Shown here one piece after another: positions 59,914 through 64,000 of a stretch of 64,000 nt of DNA. Position numbers and translations under genes: made by a program. How positions within the stretch are numbered: the first letter of the stretch is position 1; every line of letters starts with the position of its first letter. The stretch is from contig NZ_JAPKNI010000003.1 in the NCBI RefSeq assembly GCF_026343955.1, forward strand, positions 434,001-498,000, read 5' to 3'. Under the pieces are notes generated by a model. That model searched no databases, was not told the DNA's origin, and worked only from the letters and a program-made list of their open reading frames with translations. The DNA comes from Kaistia defluvii. GTDB lineage: Bacteria; Pseudomonadota; Alphaproteobacteria; Rhizobiales; Kaistiaceae.

Positions 59914-61062
59914 ATGACCAAGACCCAGACCACCCGCGAGATCCTCGCCGATCTCGTCGGCTTCGACACGACCAGCGCCCGCTCCAACCTCGCCTTGATC
60001 GAGCATGTCCGGTCCTATCTGGCCGGCCATGGCGTGACCGCCGAGGTCTTCCCGTCGGCGGACGGCGCCAAGGCCAGCCTGTGGGCGACCATCGGCCCGG
60101 TCGGCCCCGGCGGCATCATCCTGTCGGGCCATACCGACTGCGTTCCGGTCGAGGGGCAGGCTTGGTCGAGCGATCCCTTCACGCTGACCGAGCGCGAGGG
60201 TCGCCTCTATGGCCGCGGCGCCTGCGACATGAAGGGCTTCGACGCCGCCGCCCTGGCGATCGTGCCGGAGCTGGTCGCGGCAAGACCGCAGCGCCCCGTC
60301 CACATCGCGCTTTCCTACGACGAGGAGGTCGGCTGCACCGGCGTGCGCGAGATGATCGCCATCCTGAAGGAGCGCGGCGAAGCGCCCGCCGCCTGCCTGG
60401 TCGGCGAGCCGACCAACATGCAGGTCGTCATCGGCCACAAGGGGGGGCGCGGCTATCGCTGCCACGTCACCGGCCAGGAGGCGCATTCGAGTCTCGCCCC
60501 GCGCGCGGTCAACGCGATCGAATACGCGGCCGAGCTGATCGTCCATATCCGCGGCCTCGCCCGCGAACTGGAAGCCGGCCCGATCGACGCGGAATACGAC
60601 CTCGTCCACACCACGATCTCGACGGGCCTGATCTCCGGCGGCACCGCCGTCAACATCGTGCCGAACGCCTGCTCGTTCACCTTCGAGTATCGCAACCTGA
60701 TCGAGGTCGATCCGGACACGATCCTCGCCCGCATCCGGGATTTCGCCGAGACGGACCTGCTGCCGGAAATGCGTGGCCGCGCGCCGCGGGCGGACATCAC
60801 CTTCGAACAGATCTACGATTATCCCGCCCTGGCGATCGACCCATCGCATCCGCTCGTCACGCGGCTGAAGAATGTCGTCGGCCACAATGGCCACGGCAAG
60901 GTCGCCTATGGCACCGAGGCCGGACTGTTCCAGCGCGATCTCGGCGTGCCGACCGTCGTCTGCGGCCCCGGCTCGATCGACATGGCGCACAAGCCGGATG
61001 AATATGTCTCGATCGAGCAGCTGGACCGCTGCGACGCGGCGCTTCGCAAGCTGCTGCTGTGA
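59914..61062 (+). CDS. ArgE/M20-family deacylase (acetylornithine deacetylase-like)
   Basis: The 382-residue M20 metallohydrolase has GHTDCVPVEGQAW (zinc His), YGRGACDMKGFDAAALAIV (zinc Asp), DEEVGCTG with the catalytic Glu pair, and GEPTNMQVVIGHKG. AYGTEAGLFQRDLGVPTVVCGPGSIDMAHKPDEYV closes the active site with the last zinc His. It resembles ArgE, which removes acetyl from N-acetylornithine. In this operon it more likely deacylates an imported N-acyl amino acid or peptide. The ATG at 59914 is preferred over a GTG at 59905. Confidence 0.9.
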   Translation: MTKTQTTREILADLVGFDTTSARSNLALIEHVRSYLAGHGVTAEVFPSADGAKASLWATIGPVGPGGIILSGHTDCVPVEGQAWSSDPFTLTEREGRLYGRGACDMKGFDAAALAIVPELVAARPQRPVHIALSYDEEVGCTGVREMIAILKERGEAPAACLVGEPTNMQVVIGHKGGRGYRCHVTGQEAHSSLAPRAVNAIEYAAELIVHIRGLARELEAGPIDAEYDLVHTTISTGLISGGTAVNIVPNACSFTFEYRNLIEVDPDTILARIRDFAETDLLPEMRGRAPRADITFEQIYDYPALAIDPSHPLVTRLKNVVGHNGHGKVAYGTEAGLFQRDLGVPTVVCGPGSIDMAHKPDEYVSIEQLDRCDAALRKLLL

Positions 61063-61336
61063 TGGAGCGGCGGCGAGGCGCGACCGGCGCGCCGCTCGCG
61101 CCTCCAGCCTGAGACCCTGTCGGGGCCACCATGGACCGCTCGTCTGCCCTGACGGCGAGCTGGATGGAAGCAGCGTCGCGAGCCCCCGTCTACCGGCCGC
61201 CGTCCAGCCGCGTCCGCGATGATCGGCACAGTGCGTCGGGTGTCGCCCTCGCGGGCCCGGCGTGCCAGGCAAGCAAGAACCACCGCCCAACCCATCGGGT
61301 GAGCGACTAAAATCCCAACAATATCATGAAGTCAAA

Positions 61337-61426
61337 TGGCGGAGAGGGGGAGATTCGAACTCCCGATACCCTTGCGAGTATGCCGCATTTCGAGTGCGGT
61401 GCAATCGACCACTCTGCCACCTCTCC
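61337..61426 (-). tRNA. tRNA-Ser, anticodon CGA
   Basis: The minus strand reads GGAGAGGTGGCAGAGTGGTC at its 5' end. The acceptor stem GGAGAGG pairs with CCTCTCC, followed by discriminator G and an encoded CCA. The anticodon loop CTCGAAA gives anticodon CGA, decoding UCG. A long variable arm (CATACTCGCAAGGGTATC region) fits a class II serine tRNA. The gene is 90 nt including CCA. Confidence 0.95.
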
Positions 61427-61644
61427 GCGGTGGCGCTGTCAGCGCGATTGGCCTGATACATGGGTCGGCGGGGGATGACAAGACCCTTCGCCACCTTTCC
61501 CACGGCTTGTGGATCATTGCTCCCCTTACACCGCGAGCTGCTTCCGCGCCGGCCGTGCTTTCCTCCCCTCCAGCGCGCCGCCGTCGCAGGGGCGCGAGGC
61601 CTTGGCGGGACTGGCTTTTGGGAGTCCGGGCCGGCCGGTTTCGC

Positions 61645-61672
61645 TTGACAGATGGGGGCTCGTCCCTATAAG
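61645..61672 (+). promoter_or_regulatory. Sigma-70 promoter of rplU-rpmA
   Basis: TTGACA (61645-61650), a 16-base spacer and TATAAG (61667-61672) form a near-consensus housekeeping promoter. The start point would be near 61679, leaving a leader of about 100 bases before rplU. The rest of the 353-bp gap since the tRNA holds no gene I can support. Confidence 0.7.
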
Positions 61673-61779
61673 TGCGCCCGGAATGGCGGCGTGGCTCTCG
61701 GCTGCGCCATTTCCATTTCAATGAACCCTGACTGAAGAAGCGGACCCTTCGAGGTCACGCTGAACAACTGGATAGAACA

Positions 61780-62448
61780 ATGTTCGCAGTCATCAAAACG
61801 GGTGGCAAGCAGTACTCGGTTGCCGCCAATGACGAACTGGAAGTCGAGCTGCTCGAAGGAGCGCCCGGCGATATGGTTACCTTCGGCGAGATTCTTCTCG
61901 TCGGCGGCGAAGCCGGTGTCACCATCGGTGCCCCCTTCGTCGAAGGCGCCTCGGTCTCGGCCGAGATCATCGACCAGATGCGCACGCGCAAGATCCTGGT
62001 CTTCAAGAAGCGCCGCCGTCAGAATTCGAAGCGCAGCCGCGGCCATCGCCAGCACCTGACCATTGTCCGGATCACCGAGATCCTGACCAATGGCGCCAAG
62101 GCGTCCGGCAAGAAGGCCCCCAAGGCCAAGGTTGCCAAGGCTGCAGCACCCGCGACCGACACGGCTCCGGCCGCTCTCGTCAGCGGCGGGCTCGACAGCT
62201 CCAACCTCTCGCTGATCTCGGGCATCGGCCCGACCATCGAGAAGAAGCTGCGCGCCGCCGGCATCACCTCCTGGGAGCAGATTGCTGCCTGGACCGATGC
62301 CGACATCGCCAAGCATGATGAAGAGCTCGCCCTGCGTGGCCGGGTTGTTCGCGAAGAATGGGTCCAGCAGGCCTCTGAGCTTCTCGCCGGCAAGCCGCCG
62401 CGCGCCAAGATCGACCAGGCAGAGCTGAAGTCTGGCGAAGATCGCTGA
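61780..62448 (+). CDS. rplU: 50S ribosomal protein L21 with C-terminal helix-hairpin-helix extension
   Basis: The first 102 residues are normal L21: MFAVIKTGGKQYSV, then FKKRRRQNSKRSRGHRQHLT and IVRITEI. A linker of about 30 residues, rich in Lys, Ala and Pro, leads to an 80-residue domain: LSLISGIGPTIEKKLRAAGITSWEQIAAWTDADIAKHDEELALRGRVVREEWVQQA. The LISGIGPTIEKKL part is a helix-hairpin-helix as in DNA-binding or polymerase-associated proteins. L21 is usually about 103 residues, so this is more than doubled. I recall similar extensions in other Rhizobiales. No clear Shine-Dalgarno precedes the ATG. Confidence 0.93.
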   Translation: MFAVIKTGGKQYSVAANDELEVELLEGAPGDMVTFGEILLVGGEAGVTIGAPFVEGASVSAEIIDQMRTRKILVFKKRRRQNSKRSRGHRQHLTIVRITEILTNGAKASGKKAPKAKVAKAAAPATDTAPAALVSGGLDSSNLSLISGIGPTIEKKLRAAGITSWEQIAAWTDADIAKHDEELALRGRVVREEWVQQASELLAGKPPRAKIDQAELKSGEDR

Positions 62449-62494
62449 GCCGCGCTTTCCAGCGCGCCCCTAACAACGGATCGGGAGTTCGATC

Positions 62495-62770
62495 ATGGCA
62501 CACAAAAAGGCAGGCGGTTCCTCGCGCAACGGTCGCGATTCCGCGGGTCGACGCCTCGGCGTCAAGAAGTTCGGCGGCGAAGCCGTCATCTCGGGCAACA
62601 TCATCCTGCGCCAGCGCGGGACGCAGTGGCATCCGGGCACCGGCGTTGGCCTCGGCAAGGATCACACGATCTTCGCTACCGAGGAGGGATTCGTATCCTT
62701 CCGTCGCAAAGCCAATGGCCGCACCTACGTCTCCGTCGTCGCCCCGGCGGCGCTGGAGGCTGCAGAATAA
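62495..62770 (+). CDS. rpmA: 50S ribosomal protein L27
   Basis: The 91-residue protein starts [20 protein letters not shown], the standard L27 N-terminus that reaches the peptidyl transferase centre, then [31 protein letters not shown]. Normal length. It lies 46 bp after rplU in the usual order and ends before a strong terminator. GGATCGGGAG lies about 8 bp before the ATG. Confidence 0.98.
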   Translation: MAHKKAGGSSRNGRDSAGRRLGVKKFGGEAVISGNIILRQRGTQWHPGTGVGLGKDHTIFATEEGFVSFRRKANGRTYVSVVAPAALEAAE

Positions 62771-62833
62771 CCGGCTTTCATTCGGGAACGCCGGTGTCGC
62801 ATCGACCCGGCCGACCGTGATGGTCAGAAGACA

Positions 62834-62860
62834 GGGGAGATGGGACACCATCTCCCCTTT
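62834..62860 (+). terminator. Rho-independent terminator after rpmA
   Basis: Ten-base perfect arms GGGGAGATGG (62834-62843) and CCATCTCCCC (62848-62857) with loop GACA, followed by TTTTCTTTT. It separates the ribosomal operon from the GNAT genes. Confidence 0.9.
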
Positions 62861-62886
62861 TCTTTTGGCCCGACCGGGAGGCACCA

Positions 62887-63540
62887 ATGCGGGACCAGGA
62901 TTCGGAAGATACGCTCGACGACGAAGAACGGACCGTCCTGACCGCGCGGCTCGCGCTGCGTCGGCCCAGGACGGAAGATGCGGCGGTTCTCGCCGCGGCG
63001 ATCGACAACCCGCGCGTGGCGATGAACCTCGTCAGCGTGCCGCATCCCTATCGCCGCGCCGATGCGGAGGCCTGGATCCTGCAGGGCCGCAATTCGGCCT
63101 TCGGCCACGCGCATATTGCCGTGTCGCAGGGCGATGGCAGCCTGCTCGGCGCCAGTTTCCACCGCCCGAGCGCGACGCGTCCCGACGGTCATGATCTGTC
63201 CTTCTGGGTGGCGGAGCGGTTCTGGGGCCAGGGTTTCGGCACCGAGATCGCGCATGCGACGATCGACCATGCCTTTGGCGCAGGCGGGGTCGAGCGGCTG
63301 TGGTGCGCGGTGCGGGTGACGAACGGCCCGGCCCGCCGCGTGGCGGAAAAGTGCGGCTTCCAGTTCCGCGATACCGGCATGGTGCGCTCGCTGTCGGCGC
63401 GCGGTTCGGTTCCGGTCGAGCATTTCGTGCTCGAACGCCGCGTGTGGCAGAGCCTGAAGGCCTGGGGTCGACCGACCCGTGGCGACGGCGCCGCGACCTT
63501 CCTGTGGCCCCGCCCCTTGCAGGAGGAGGGCGAGCGATGA
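62887..63540 (+). CDS. GNAT-family N-acetyltransferase (RimJ/RimL type)
   Basis: The 217-residue protein has the RimJ/RimL pattern LTARLALRRPRTEDAAVLAAAIDNP at residues 18-42, LSFWVAERFWGQGFGTEIAHATIDHAF with the acetyl-CoA pyrophosphate-binding loop, and NGPARRVAEKCGFQFRD. Such enzymes acetylate protein N-termini or small amines. The pair of GNAT genes after rpmA is conserved in Rhizobiales, usually followed by obgE. The stop overlaps the next gene as ATGA. Confidence 0.88.
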   Translation: MRDQDSEDTLDDEERTVLTARLALRRPRTEDAAVLAAAIDNPRVAMNLVSVPHPYRRADAEAWILQGRNSAFGHAHIAVSQGDGSLLGASFHRPSATRPDGHDLSFWVAERFWGQGFGTEIAHATIDHAFGAGGVERLWCAVRVTNGPARRVAEKCGFQFRDTGMVRSLSARGSVPVEHFVLERRVWQSLKAWGRPTRGDGAATFLWPRPLQEEGER

Positions 63541-64000
63541 TGACGATACGAGCGATGCTGCCTGAGAAGACGATCCGGACCGCCAACCTGCTGCTGCGCC
63601 CGCTGCGGCCCGGCGATGTCGCGGCCATCGTCGCCGGCCTCGACGATTTCGAGGTGACCCGGTGGCTGGCGCGCGTTCCCTATCCCTATACCCAGGAGGA
63701 AGCCGAGCGCTTCCTCGCCTGGGAACGGGCGCAGCGTCCGGTCAGCGCCGAACTGGTCTACGCCATCGATCGCGACGGCATGATCGGACTGATCTCGCTG
63801 CGCGACGCCGGCCCGGAGCCTGTGCTCGGCTACTGGCTGGCGCAGGCCCATTGGGGCAAGCGCTATATGAGCGAGGCCGTTGCGGCCCTGGTCGACGACA
63901 CCTTCGCCGATCCCGACGTCACGACGATCCAGTCCGGCGTGTTCGAGGGCAATGAGCGCTCGCTCGCCATCCAGAAGCGGCTCGGTTTCGAGATCGTCGG
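63537..64000 (+). CDS. GNAT-family N-acetyltransferase (3' truncated by window)
   Basis: The open frame from ATG 63537 (second ATG at 63540) runs off the window end after 154 codons. It has IRTANLLLRPLRPGDVAAIVAGLDDFEVTRWLARVPYPYT, the typical start of RimJ/RimL-type GNAT proteins. GYWLAQAHWGKRYMSEAVAALVDDTF is the acetyl-CoA loop, and NERSLAIQKRLGFEI is near the end. It is related to, but distinct from, the gene it overlaps, suggesting an old duplication. Confidence 0.85.
   Translation, partial: MMTIRAMLPEKTIRTANLLLRPLRPGDVAAIVAGLDDFEVTRWLARVPYPYTQEEAERFLAWERAQRPVSAELVYAIDRDGMIGLISLRDAGPEPVLGYWLAQAHWGKRYMSEAVAALVDDTFADPDVTTIQSGVFEGNERSLAIQKRLGFEIV

Noticed and set aside
61063-61336. Integration (att) site next to tRNA-Ser
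   Set aside because: No integrase gene and no duplicated tRNA 3' end were found near the tRNA.
1-64000. CRISPR arrays, insertion sequences, prophage genes, rRNA
   Set aside because: No regularly spaced repeats, transposase, integrase, phage structural genes or rRNA sequence were seen in the window.

Overview
The window is high-GC, densely coding DNA with alphaproteobacterial gene order. rplU, rpmA and two GNAT acetyltransferase genes lie together, L21 carries a C-terminal helix-hairpin-helix extension, the bufferin genes sit beside an NrsF-type anti-sigma gene, and solute-uptake operons are abundant. I infer a free-living member of the Hyphomicrobiales (Rhizobiales). I cannot name the genus from sequence alone. 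All annotation was done by reading the sequence, without database searches.

Layout. 1-5.7 kb: the end of a GntR/FCD regulator, then a minus-strand envelope thiol-redox operon (dsbD, dsbA-like, L,D-transpeptidase), with a divergent OmpR-type two-component system whose probable binding box (CTTAAG-N5-CTTAAG) lies between them. 5.8-12.3 kb: a YigZ-family gene, then a DSF-type quorum-sensing locus with an RpfF-like synthase facing an RpfC-like hybrid kinase and a REC-PAS-GGDEF-EAL protein in place of RpfG. 12.6-17.7 kb: a one-cysteine DsbA-like protein, a small acidic protein, a SIS isomerase, and a four-carbon acid sugar cassette (DUF1537 kinase, PdxA2, DeoR regulator). 17.8-23.9 kb: a tightly coupled run of PqqD-like protein, HprK-related kinase, four related GT2 glycosyltransferases and an NTP_transf_5 nucleotidyltransferase. 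This is the least explained part of the window.

24-32.5 kb: an exported hypothetical protein, BenE transporter with divergent MocR regulator, a bufferin operon (bufA-bufB-bufC-bufD) divergent from its ECF sigma and NrsF genes, and an exported beta-carbonic anhydrase. 32.5-41 kb: remnants of an enolase-superfamily dehydratase and of a GntR regulator meet back to back, followed by an NMT1/THI5-type uptake operon that also encodes a RarA-C-like protein and a DapA-family protein lacking the Schiff-base lysine, then an RpiR regulator. 40-53 kb: two sugar ABC operons, each next to a LacI regulator and each with clear palindromic operators. 53-61 kb: an XRE-cupin regulator and a divergent peptide ABC operon ending in DUF1028 and an ArgE-like deacylase. 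61-64 kb: tRNA-Ser(CGA), rplU, rpmA and two GNAT genes, the last cut by the window end.

Most operons here show their control logic in the DNA: divergent regulators, ATGA stop-start overlaps, and palindromes or direct repeats in the gaps. The strongest readings are the two-component box at 3674-3690, paired ECF-type promoters at 30185-30302, and the LacI operators at 41433-41452 and 51810-51870. No CRISPR array, insertion sequence, prophage or rRNA was seen.
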